DNA from: Melieria omissa
Taxonomy: Eukaryota > Arthropoda > Insecta > Diptera > Ulidiidae
Direction of reading: 5' to 3'
NCBI GenBank assembly: GCA_963971225.1
Contig: OZ020269.1
Coordinates: forward strand, 10,050,201-10,114,200
DNA length: 64,000 nucleotides
Part shown: positions 46,317-57,487 of the stretch, in pieces
How positions within the stretch are numbered: position 1 is the stretch's first letter
Layout: every line of letters begins with the position of its first letter
The notes under the pieces: generated by a model
What the model saw: only the letters and a program-made list of their open reading frames with translations
Databases searched by the model: none
What the model was told of the DNA's origin: nothing
Translations under genes and position numbers: made by a program

Positions 46317-48934
46317 AGACGAGATACCATTTTAAAACGCATAAAAAACGGTTCAAGTAATTTGCACTGAAGTGATTTATTACGTTAATGAATGCATAAA
46401 TTACTGAAAGTAATGAAACCAAATAAACCGAAATACTCGCAAAACAAACTTCAATATGAAGCTAAATATTTCTTAATACTTTAAAATTTGAACCCTTTTG
46501 CATTGAAGAATAATTTAACTATATTAGAAAAAGCTATGTGAGCTCCATATTTGTTGTCATGTTATGTAATAAACTGTATAACTGAGAATAAAGCGTAATT
46601 TGAAATAAAGTTCACCTTCCTTCAAGGCAATAGGTTAGTTTATACTGGGTGCCAGTAACACATAGACCCTACTGGGTTCTTAACGAAGCCAGTCCCGTTT
46701 AGGAGTGGTTAAAGTAGTTCAAAGAAATGGCACAAACGTGTTTGCCATAAAGTTATTCGTTATTCTAAAAAAGCAGTCACGTTTGAAAAAACAAATGTTG
46801 CGAAATTTTTTAAATCCAAACATGGGTCAGCTCGCATATGCTTATCAAGCGCTCACGCATCACACACTACCCTCAAATATATTTCTATCCATAAGAAAAA
46901 ATATTTTCTTTTTCTACGTGGGTCTTCACAAAATTATGTACGCATGCATGAGACAGCTTTAATTTTATTCACTGGACATTGTTGCTATATTAGGTTGTAC
47001 CATAAGTAATGCAGGTTTTTCTATTGGGTCGAAATGAATTACGGCTGCTACTATTTATACAATTAAATTGTCATCAATGAAACAGAAGAGAAAATATTTA
47101 ACATGTTGAAGAGATAAGTAAAATAATTAATACAACATTTATGCTGAAGAGGCATTTGGTATGATTCAGGGGAGAAATGGCTTTACTGTTTTACTGCTGA
47201 CGTCAAATTCGGAAAACATTAAGATTGACATGCGATCTCTTAGGTCGCACTTTAAAAAATATCTTCAAGTTAATTAACATGCTTTTTATTTTAATCTTTT
47301 GAATACAAATGTGAAGAATAATGTTTTAGTTGTGATAAAAACAATAAAAGCGAAACTACAAGTTGTTTATACCTTTTTTTAAGTAAAAAAAATTGACTTG
47401 TGAGAGTGATTTCACGATTTTTAAGTTTAGCGCGACCTATTAGACAGCACGCCAGCAGTTCAAGGTTAAGGTTTAGAATGAAAGCAGTAAATGTGAAAAT
47501 AAAGCTGCGGTTTGAAATTCATCAGCTGCGAAACAAAACGTGCTGAAGTTACTTTTAATTTAAAGGGTTTAAGTGAACAGCTTCAGTTCAGCTATTCAGT
47601 CCTTTGCAAACACTGTATACACAAATACTATTGGAATAAAATAGTTAGAGCTACAGGGTTAAGCATAAGCTACCAGCAATAAAAATGGTCTTTTTAAAGG
47701 ATAATTCCTTAAGAGGTCCTTTTTTAGTAGGGATCTTAAGACAAATAACGCGTTAGTTGTCTTAAGCTGCCATTGTATTTTTGTTCAGATAGTTTCATCA
47801 TAGAAAGGCAGACGCCACAGCGCAGTTCAGTTGTATTGCAAAAATCAACGTTTACTATAAAACTAAAAAAGGCATCATTTACGGGCTGACCCAATATTTG
47901 TTTACCCTTTTGCGGCAGCCTTTGTCAGTTCCCTATAAACACAAAATATTGCTGTACGTGCATGTTGCGTGTAACCGAGTTGTCGCTTGAATCCGCAAGC
48001 CCACATACGAGCGCCGAGTGTCTGTTTTTGTGGAATCTGCATTCGTGTCATGTGTTGATGTGTTGTAATCCTCTTAAAATCAGATGTAAATTTTATTTAC
48101 AACACAATTTTTACATGGTTCTTCAGCGTCCTGCCGAACAGAGGCGAACCGCATACGCACACGCGCCACACCCGCGTCCGACAACGCGCCCACAAAATGC
48201 ACTGCCGATTTAATGCGATTCGGCTGATCAACTGTGGGCGTACCACTTGTTCGATTACACATAAATATTCTCGCCTGCTCATGAATATTGTAACAGACAT
48301 CCAGTGCACACATTATTTTACTCCCACACGAACGGCGCCATAAATTAGTGAATCGGGTTTTAATTTGTTACGTGGCGATGCAAGCTTCTGATTTACGACT
48401 ATAACTTTTGCACCTATAATTATGTGATTGGTTTACGAACACAAACTTGCATAATATGTATGTATGTACAAATGTGTGCAACAGCTATTACGCATGTGAT
48501 GCGATAATTTATCAATAATTTACTTAATGCATGTTGAAAGGCTGTTTCGAGATTTGAGTTAAAATAGCATATTTGTTGGATAAGTTAGTGAGAAGAAATA
48601 TGAAATGTTCTCACACAAATTTGTGCTCAACATATTTGGATTTATGTTTAGTTTGACAGGGGTTCCAATAGTCCTTTATTATGGTCGAACATTGCGTGAT
48701 TGTAAATGAGAAAATATTTAATCATGCCTGACATTTGCTCTAAAATTAAACATTTAGAATCATTTTCATTTGTTCCTTTTTAGCGTGTTTAGACTTAGCT
48801 GCATATATGGTATGTAGTTTCGTTTCTGATTGATAGTTTGAATAACATTAAAAACAAATTGCGATTAATTGCTAAGACAATTCCAATTAGTTTATTCGTT
48901 TGTTATTAATGAAGTTTTCAACGACTATTTATAT
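46317..48934. other. Gene-free AT-rich stretch
   Basis: No gene seen. TTAGGTTGTACCATAAGTAATG at about 46991 looks like one end of a mariner-type element, but no partner end or transposase was found. Confidence 0.45.
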
Positions 48935-49850
48935 CGGGTTTTCCAACAAGAGGTGTTATTTTGGTATTCAAAGGAAAATATAATTTTTGGAGATAAATGA
49001 TCGGATGTTTATTTCATAATAAAGAGGAAGGTATGCCGTTAATAATGAAAAACAACAACAGCCAAATGGCCAACACGACCACGCTTACAGGACCATATTC
49101 TTTTCATGAAATTTTCCACAACCAAATCGCAAAGTGGCTGCCCTATGTCCTCGATAGCCTCACGAATTCTATCTTTGAGGTCTTGAATCGACGTTGGGCT
49201 GTTGGCGTAGACCTTATCTTTCACGTGGCCCCAAAGGAAGAAGTCGCAAGGTGTTAAATCACAAGATCTCGGTGGCCAATTGTGATCACCTCTTCCAGAG
49301 ATAACACGGTCCGAAAACTTTTCCCGTAAAAGAGCAATGGTTTCGTTGCTTGTGTAGCACGTAGCGCCGTCTTGTTGAAAGTAAACGTTGTCCAGATCAA
49401 TATCATCCAACTCCGACCATAAAAAAATCATTAATCATCTCTCGATAGCGCAATCCATTCACCGTAACTGTTGATCCAACCTTATTTTCGAAAAAGTAAG
49501 GTCCAATGACCCCGCCGGACCATAAACCGCACCTTCACATCTTCACACCTTCTTCACATCACTAACTTGTCCCAACAGCTCGAATTTGTCCACAAATTTC
49601 TGTATTGCGGTCCGACAAGGTGCTTCACAACGACCCAAAAATGCTTTAGTTTTGCGAACTGTGACTGCAAGATTTTCACCAATTTTGTAGTGAATTTTAA
49701 TAATTTCAATGCGTTGTTGAAGCGTGTATCGTTCCATTTTTAGTAATGGCGTAGTTGCTACTTGTCAAATGTCACAGAATAACAGCTTCAAAAGTGACAG
49801 CTACCGAAATACCGGGTGATTCAAAATAACACCTCTTGTTGGAAAACCCT
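48935..49850 (-). mobile_element. Internally deleted Tc1/mariner-superfamily element (DUF4817-type)
   Basis: The ends GGGTTTTCCAACAAGAGGTG / TTATTTTG are exactly inverted at the right, with one mismatch in the outermost base and TAT(A) on both sides. The minus strand carries an N-terminal HTH frame and a C-terminal DDE frame separated by a deletion. About 916 bp. Confidence 0.85.
49039..49737 (-). pseudogene. Broken transposase, HTH (DUF4817) + DDE fragment
   Basis: The N-terminal part (49737-49543) reads MERYTLQQRIEIIKIHYKIG and EAPCRTAIQKFVDKFE, a DUF4817-like HTH. After a deletion and frameshift the C-terminal part has GLWSGGVIGPYFFENKVG, YREMIND, FQQDGATCYTSNETI (second catalytic Asp) and SCDLTPCDFFLWGHVKDKVY (third acidic region), ending CKRGRVGHL. 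The first catalytic Asp is lost. Common arthropod Tc1/mariner relative; non-functional. Confidence 0.85.
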
Positions 49851-52800
49851 ATATATAACTTTTGGCAAAATTAAAAATTATTTTGATTGCCGCGTAGCTT
49901 TTTTTCGTCCCAAGTTGTTGAAAATTGCACAATATCTCGAAAACTGTCTTATTTATTACTTGTTGAATGAATTTTTGATTAATGTATTTAACAAATGATT
50001 TTATTGAAGAAATTACTATCAAATGTGGAATCTAGCTATCACTATTCACAGTCTACTAGGCTTCGCAAGAAGCTCAAACTGGTACAATGAGTGAGCGAAC
50101 TTAAGTTCGTCCACCTTGGGGCACCCACTCCTACCCACCTACCACTTCTATCAACTGTGAAGGATACATATCACTGTAAGTCAGTGTTATTTGTTGCATT
50201 ATTTTCATATGCCTCGCTCAGGTTAAACAACCGAAAACTTTCCTACAAAATAAAAAAATATATATTCCCCGTTTCGTTTAATTTCTGCCCGTGTTTTCGC
50301 CGTTCTAAACACCGCCGTTTAGTGCAAATCGCATCGCTACCCTAATTGAATATGAAATATAATATTTAATTTCATTCATTTATAATTAAAACCGTCTCGT
50401 TGTGGCCGACACAACAGCCGCTGTCGCATTGCTAATGGCAGCAGCAGCCACTTGTTGACGGCGCGCCAATTGGTCGATGGCCTGACCGCGTCCGCATCTG
50501 TGGCGGCGTTGAGTAATTTGCTGTTGTTGATGTTGTTTCAATCACGGAATTAGCACATAATTGACGATCCGAACAGCTAACGCGATTTGAGGCGGCTAAT
50601 TGAAATACGAGCTGCCGTTGTAGTGGCAGCACTTCACTCGCCACATCCTCACCGTTTAGTCGTTTCCACCGAATCCCTCAATGTGTCGCAGTCATTTCAT
50701 TGAAATGAAAGCCGGCGAAACGTTACTCGCCAACTCGACCTGACGTCGAGTTGAGTTTGTGGAGGGTCGGTCTAATGGCCGAGGGTTTTGTTTTGTTGCC
50801 GCTGGCAGACATGTGGATACTTCGTGCGGTTTGTTAAGTGCCAACACTGAACGATGAACTGCAATTATTTTATTTATATTGTAGCAACAACACAACGAGC
50901 TGTGTCAATCATTTGAGCCGTCCACCTCTACACTGCGGCCGCCAGCCGTAGTCGACAGCAGACCAACACCTAAATACAAAAAAAAAAGAAAAACCAAATC
51001 GGTTTCAATTCTTTGTGCTGCGTTTCGGTAGTTGTGATAACGAAGTAATTGTTGTTGTTATTGTTGTGCTTGGCTTTGCTGCCCGTAAAGCTGGTTTCAT
51101 AGTACATGGAAGGGGTTCGAGTTGAGCGGCCCATGTCGCCGGCTGACCGGTGCAACGTGTACGAATAATTCAATTACGGCGCACTTAAGTGTGTGTTGTG
51201 GCGCTCGTGTGAATTGTTCGAGACGGTTAGTCGCTGACACTGTCGTCGTCATGCAGACATGGGACAGCCTTAAGTGCGGCTCAATCAAAGCGCACCGGTG
51301 TAGCACTCAGTGTGTCAGTTGCAAATGCGTATCGCAACCGCTGGTATTTTCGTCGTGGTCGGCACTGCTGGCTGCAAGGTCATTCGTTTTTTTTTCGATT
51401 GAATTGAAATGGCTGTGTCGGTGTGCGTGTTGTGTTTAAATTTTTAATGCATCAGTCAAGTGCTTGAAGATAAGCACACAAGCGGCTTGACTCAGGTTAA
51501 TTCCTCGGCGTGGAGATTGCGGTGCGCGACACGCAACAAGAGATACCAAACGTGTTTGATCGATACAGCGCACTGATTGCAATAGGTTCAAAGTTGGTTC
51601 ACGTGTTGCCGGAAGTTTTGTGGCTCAAGGCAAGTAGACAGCATGAAATATCTGTCTACATAGTTCAAGTTTTCAAGTTTTCATTGTTTACCTGATTTTA
51701 ATGTTGTATAGAATAGAGCCGGGACGGCTTTGTAAATAATATTTCCAAAATAAAATAAAAATAAGTTGTGCTGCATTAAACTGCTACACTTTGCTATGGG
51801 TCTGTCATCTCTATTTGGGCGCACAAAGCAGTGACAGGCTTTCATTCACTTCTCTCTACTATCTATGTCGCAACAAATTTTACTTAAGCATCCGCTACGA
51901 GAAATCAGCACCTTTCAAAAGATTTCTCCTGTGGCCTTTGCTGGACGCAAACCTCATTCAATAAAATTCAGTTTCTCACATGTTCTACGCAGAGCTCAGT
52001 GGCTCTGTGTGATAAATAGGTGCGCCACTGGCAGAGCTATTAAGACTACCACAAGCTTAAGTCGTGTTATGATGAGAAATGATTGATGCGATTTTAATGT
52101 TGAACTACGAGTATATAGAATCAGAATATGTAGTCGCTAATCACTGTGGAGTAATCAATTTCATGAGTACATTGTTCTGAATTGTTAAGTAGTTGGAAAC
52201 TATGATTTTATTTTTAACTCTAACTTGAGGAAAACAAATTAAAAAGCCATCTACTATGAGTCTTAATACAAAAACGGTGTCATCAGTTTTCCTTTCTGGT
52301 TCTAGTTAGTATCTACTAATGTCACAATGAGATTACGTTAGTCACACCGTCTTCAGTTGAGTGAAAAATCCTAAATATGTGTATGGAAAACTATAGAGTC
52401 ACGGAGACATCAGGGCTTATTCGTCAAATGTACTTCACAGATCTCACCCTGAATGTTTGTCATCAAAGTCATGAAAGTTTGATTCAATTAGGTAGTTCAA
52501 TTCTACATAGATTCGAAAAAGACTGAGCTGGGAGAAACAATTATAAAAAGAAAGTATGTTTGAATACTAAATCCAACTTGGCAGCAATCTTACACTATTT
52601 TATCTGTTTTCCTTTGTAGTGTTACTCGACAGCATTGAATATGTGTCAGAATTGCGAAAATTGCTATAGAAGGTTTTAAATGAATTTCAGATTAGTTAAA
52701 TATTTTGCATTGTCCCTTGATGATTGAGGGTTTTTTCTTTTGCTAAAATTAGTTCAGCATCCCTCATTGCATATTTCTTATCGTTTCAACATATTTGAAC

Positions 52801-53640
52801 TTGCAAGTTTTGCTTTGCACAAAACATTTAATAGGTAAATTAAATCAAATTCATTATTAAGTGTAAACATTTTGTTTGTATGTTTGTATGTACGTGATTT
52901 TATGACACTGTCAAGACCACAAAAGCATTTAATAGACTCGCGCCTGACAACGTCAATGCGTATGCAACGCCAGTTGAACTTGAGTCATTTGCAGTTTGCT
53001 GACAATTTTCACAATGCAACGCCTCGACTTGGCGCGCCAACAATTCAATGTCAATGTTGTTGGCGTCTGTGGCCAAATGTTCTATGCCACTTTCTTCACT
53101 CAGCTGGCAGTTGGCAGCTGGCAAGACAATGATCGCTCGCACTGTGCCGTTCGCTCTCTGTGCAACGCCAATTTGACGGCGCACTATGTTTGGTTCATTG
53201 TGCTCAATGTTGATGATGCAACAACTCACTTTGTTTATGATAAAAAAACAAAAACAAACAACGTGTGAACTTGCTTTGGTGTTGTTGTGCAATTTTCCAT
53301 GCACGCTACATGAAGTCGAATCACATTTATGTAGTTGGAAAATGGCACTTGAATGGCTTTAAAAAAAATATGTGAAGTGTGTGCGTGGGTCATAGCAAAC
53401 AATCGAGCTGACGAGCATGAAGTGCGCCTCCCCTCTCGACAGCTGTGTGTATATTTCGAATTTTCATTATCATCAACGATATCACAATCGTAATTACCAA
53501 CTTTGGTTCCAGTTAACTTGTTGCCTTTACTAATTAATTAAATTAAATTTCAAGTTTAAGGTTTTTTATTCTGAATTACTGAGCTCAGTTGATGAAATAA
53601 AATCCTTAGAAGGATAGGAATGCTGTAGTTAGCTTCGGTG
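49851..53640. other. Gene-free stretch, GC-richer at 50.4-51.4 kb
   Basis: 50.4-51.4 kb has two-strand overlapping ORFs without domains and could be a promoter region. 52.9-53.3 kb is similar. No exon with splice and domain support. Confidence 0.45.
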
Positions 53641-53666
53641 GGGACAATCAACATTTTAGTGCCGGA

Positions 53667-53731
53667 GGCCGATATATCGGCTCTTGCTGCACTAGCGAGA
53701 AGTGCCAGAGCCGATACATACATATATCGGC
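53667..53731. repeat. Hairpin of GGCCGATATATCGGCTCT arms
   Basis: GGCCGATATATCGGCTCT is followed about 25 bp later by AGAGCCGATACATACATATA/TCGGCC, its inverse with an 8-nt insertion. Each arm is itself partly palindromic (GCCGATATATCGGC). Confidence 0.65.
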
Positions 53732-53856
53732 CCGCGCCTTGAAGCGCTTTACTATTCGCATTGCGGGAGAACTCTATCTCGAAATAAATTTGTAATACGT
53801 TATAAATGATCTAATTTCATCAGGAGAGAATAAAAAAAAAATAGTTTTTTGTTTAA

Positions 53857-54275
53857 CTCTTTGTGGACGTTTTTGTTATCGGAACTTTTCGGCATCGTGT
53901 TATGTAAACAACTGTTTGAAGACTCGCGAAATAACGTTGAAATGCCGCAGCGAGACGTAGGATCAGTTAGTGTCTTCTAGATCGTTGTTGTGAACAGTAT
54001 ATTTCGTCCCAGTTGCAGTTTGAAAGCGTCATTTTTGTTATTGCCGTTGTTTTCCGTTTGTGTCAATCATTGTTGTTTTTGACAAACCAACAATTAGCAA
54101 TACAGGAATAAATAACAGATGCAAGATCCAGATGAAGCAGTGAAGCTTTTAAGAGATTTGAGGCTCATCAGAGAATGTTTTCATGGAATGGAATCAGAAT
54201 TGTTTAGAGGACGAACAACAATATTTAGAAAGTATTTTTGAATTAGGATGAGAGGATTCAGAACTTTTACTACGA
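53857..54275 (+). mobile_element. Possible 5' fragment of a piggyBac-like element
   Basis: CTCTTTGTGGACG follows TTAA at 53853-53856. About 260 bp on, a start codon (54120) opens MQDPDEAVKLLRDL and a shifted frame has LEDEQQYLESIFELG, an acidic leader like those of piggyBac transposases. No right-hand end found. Speculative. Confidence 0.3.
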
Positions 54276-54317
54276 ATATGAGGTGAGAGGTCTGCGTCCC
54301 GCCAACCCGCTCAAACG

Positions 54318-54452
54318 CCTAAGCCCGAAAATTGGGAGAGCGAAATTTGTCTCTTTTACATTCAAACGACAACAATTTTATCGGGCTTAGGGCGAGAGAA
54401 AATTTGGAGAGCGACATTTTTTTTCTTTTACATTGAAGCAACAACAATTTTG
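54318..54452 (+). repeat. Tandem duplication, two ~65-70 bp units
   Basis: AATTGGGAGAGCGAAATTTG...CTCTTTTACATTCAAACGACAACAATTTT and AATTTGGAGAGCGACATTTT...TTCTTTTACATTGAAGCAACAACAATTTT are imperfect direct copies. The outer CCTAAGCCCGA and inner TCGGGCTTAGG are inverted. Confidence 0.75.
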
Positions 54453-55007
54453 TCCGTGACCGGGATCATTTGACCGGTAGCATAACATCGGGCTAAGCGA
54501 ATGCATTCCACGTTGAACTCGCTCAGTAATCATTGGAATACTTTGCTTCTGTGCCACACTGCATGGCCATGGAATGGTCTCACGGCGGAGATTTTCATCA
54601 GTTTCTATGACCTTAGTACTTATTTTGGTTAGGGTAGACAGACTAAAAGCATTCGAAGGCTTTTGAGGCCCATTGTAATGCCCGAAGAAAGTGTGGCTCC
54701 ACTGGATTATTGTTCTGTCGTAGTTAAAATTTAGTTTGAAATGAATCTAGCGACATTATCCAGTGGCGCAAAATCTACTATATTCACATAATTAAAAGTA
54801 CTGCTACCTAAATGGCGGTGGCGTATAGTTCGATACTCAGTTTCCTCCTCATCTATACAACTACTGCAGTAGTCCCGATGAGGCAGGCCTATTACATCTA
54901 CCAAAAGGTCGACTGAGTGCTTAATTAAATATGTGCATCTAAAATATTCTGAAAAACAATCGAAATATATGGTTTTTTTCATGAAAGTCAGCATGGCGAT
55001 TCCCGTA

Positions 55008-55400
55008 TTTTTTTTTTTTTTTAACTCGAACAAACGTGCAGGGGATGACCCTTATTAATGCGAGGCATTGCGTTGGTTCAGGAAGGATATAAAGGTTAGG
55101 AGATAGGGTTAAGAGTGAAGTGGAAGTGGAGTTATGGACTCTTGCCTTGAACCCATCGAGATCATAAGTGCTGGGGAAGATATCTGCAAGGAGACCATTC
55201 CACAGCCGCGCTGTGCGGGCCAGAAACGAACTTTCTCTGTAATGCGTAGTGCGCTGGAACATCGTTTCAACGTGGAATGCATGAGCGCCAGTGTTCAAAC
55301 GGGTTGCCCGTGGGAATACCCGGAGTGATGGCATCAAACTGCTCATCTCCACTGAGCAATTACCGAAAAAGTATCGGTAAAACAACACCACACACGCCTC
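55008..55400 (-). mobile_element. 5'-truncated LINE 3' end with poly-A
   Basis: The minus strand encodes the C-terminal tail of a Jockey/CR1-like ORF2 (VLFYRYFFGNCSVEM, FLARTARLWNGLLADIFPST, YDLDGFKARV). It ends shortly before an A-run (T-run on the plus strand at 55008-55022), the expected LINE poly-A. Truncated on the 5' side, dead on arrival. Confidence 0.75.
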
Positions 55401-55519
55401 GTTTCGACGATGCTCTAAGGAGTCAATAGAGCTGGATGACCTACTGTCCCCTATAAGCGCGATCGCGTATTAAAGTATTGCGTGGTTCCGAAAAAACTGC
55501 ATATCTTATTAGTCATATT

Positions 55520-55880
55520 TACCAGCTTCTAAAGTTCATTTGATGCTTTCTGAAGTAAATTTAACCATTAAAAAATACATTCTCAGTGTCTAATTTGCCT
55601 TATCTACAACGAATTGTGTGCCTTTTGAGGTACATTCAACTTTGTTAAAGTCTACTTGCTGCTTCCTGAGGTTCACTTGGTATCTTCCAAAGCTCATTAA
55701 ATTATTCTGACTAACTTGAAATTTAGTTGAAGCAATCTTAGGCAAATAAAACTATTCTGAAGCATATTTAGTGCCTTCAGAGTGCATTTCATTATTCTGA
55801 AAAGCATTTGATGCCGTTTGAAGTAAACTTTTTTAAATTAAATGTATTGAGATATGTTACATTTGCTGGCTTCTGAAATA
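55520..55880 (+). repeat. Degenerate minisatellite
   Basis: At least six diverged units resembling TGCTTTCTGAAGTAAATTT recur (e.g. ATGCTTTCTGAAGTAAATTT, GTGCCTTTTGAGGTACATTC, TGCTTCCTGAGGTTCACTTG, TGCCGTTTGAAGTAAACTTT). Spacing is irregular (about 30-60 bp). Confidence 0.6.
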
Positions 55881-56410
55881 GACTGACGCTGCCGTAGCGC
55901 CGTACGTTTTATTTATTTATTTGTTTTGCTTGTCATTTTGTTTATACACGTTCGCGTATTGTTATGTGTAGTCATATCTAAATATCAGTGTCTCTCTCTT
56001 TTTATATAAATGGATATGTACACATGTATTAACCTACATATGTACATATATGAATAGAAATTCAAGCACAAATAAACAAATTGCCAAACAAACGATCACA
56101 GTGCACTTTCAGCACGACTGACGGCACTCGCGAATATTTTTAGTTTCATTCAAGTTCTGTTGTGTTGCTTTGGCGGTTGTTGCTGGCGATTTGTTTGATT
56201 TTGATTTGTTGTGATACGCGTTATAGGCCATTGTTGTTTTCGTTGTATCAGTTGTTTGCATAATTGACAAGTGAAAATGTGTGTCGATTGAGCTGTATGC
56301 GCCTACAGTGTGACGTGCTTATCGCACACAGCCACACTGCTCCAACGATAAGAAATTGATTAGCGAAAAATCGACAATTGCTCGCTACAGTGGATTTTGC
56401 ATCTTGTTCA

Positions 56411-56450
<40 letters not shown>

Positions 56451-57487
56451 GAGTGCGTGCATTCGCCTCGCTCATATTTGTTTTCGACTTTGAGATTTAG
56501 TATTAAATTTGTGCCAAGTGCTGAATGTGTAACGCAGGCGAGACTCATTTGACACCGTGGTTTTGTTATTGTTGTTGATGGTTTTGTCATAGATTTTCGA
56601 GATTGAATAAAGCAAATTAATGTTGGGAATTTTCAAAAATATCTCACTCCCTGCATTTGCTTTTTTCACGTTTGCAATTACTTTCTGTATGCCAATGTTG
56701 AGAGTTGTTGTTTTATTAAAATTAGCTTTAAATGTGTCACAAGATTTATATTATTTATTTTATTTTGTGAATTCTCTTCCATTTGTCACACACTCCACAC
56801 TTTAATTGATTGATTTGTTAACATTTGCAAAATTTCATTGCACACAAAAATTGATTTTTTTTTATTAAAACAAAAATGCTTTCAGTTTCATATGTGATCG
56901 ATATTGCTTAAAATTTGTATTCAAAGCGAGTAACACAATTTTATGAAAATGCGGAAACTCTTGCTGTAAGTTTTAGTTTTAACGGCTTTGCTTTCTGAAA
57001 ATCATTTCACTCTAACTCAAACTATTTTATTGGCTGCAAATTTTAGTTTGTAAAGTGCACAATTTTTACTATCTTATATGGTATTATAGTAAGATTAGAT
57101 AGCAACTACGCTGTGTGCATAGAATTAAATTCAAAAACAACAAATGTTTGATGTACAAAAAATTAGATAATCCCCAGACAGCAGAGATCTCTTGCGTAGT
57201 TCGATGAGTTGTCGAAAGTGTTTTGACTACAAACAAGTGTCTTCTTTTTCTTAATATTTTCTTCCTTTCACACTCCATCGAATTGCTAGATTTCTACTTA
57301 CTGCACTATACGTTTTTTTATGTTTGTTTAATTTAAACATTCCACCTTTGCAAGCAAAATTCAGCCCAACAAAAATTGTTATTAATTATAATATTTAGTT
57401 TTTAAATTCCATGAAATTGTCTTAATTATGTATATGAAATTACTTTGTGTATTACATTGCCGCATTTTCACAAAATCACACAGCATC
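55881..57487. other. 5' flank of the nucleotidase gene
   Basis: AT-rich, no coding frame with support. Contains a GT microsatellite. A 5' UTR of the downstream gene should lie here or further upstream, but no TSS could be assigned. Confidence 0.4.
56413..56448. repeat. (GT)18 microsatellite
   Basis: Uninterrupted 36-bp GT repeat. Confidence 0.97.

Noticed and set aside
46991..47030. TTAGGTTGTACCATAAGTAATG, like a mariner end
   Set aside because: No matching inverted end or transposase frame found downstream; could be an isolated relic.
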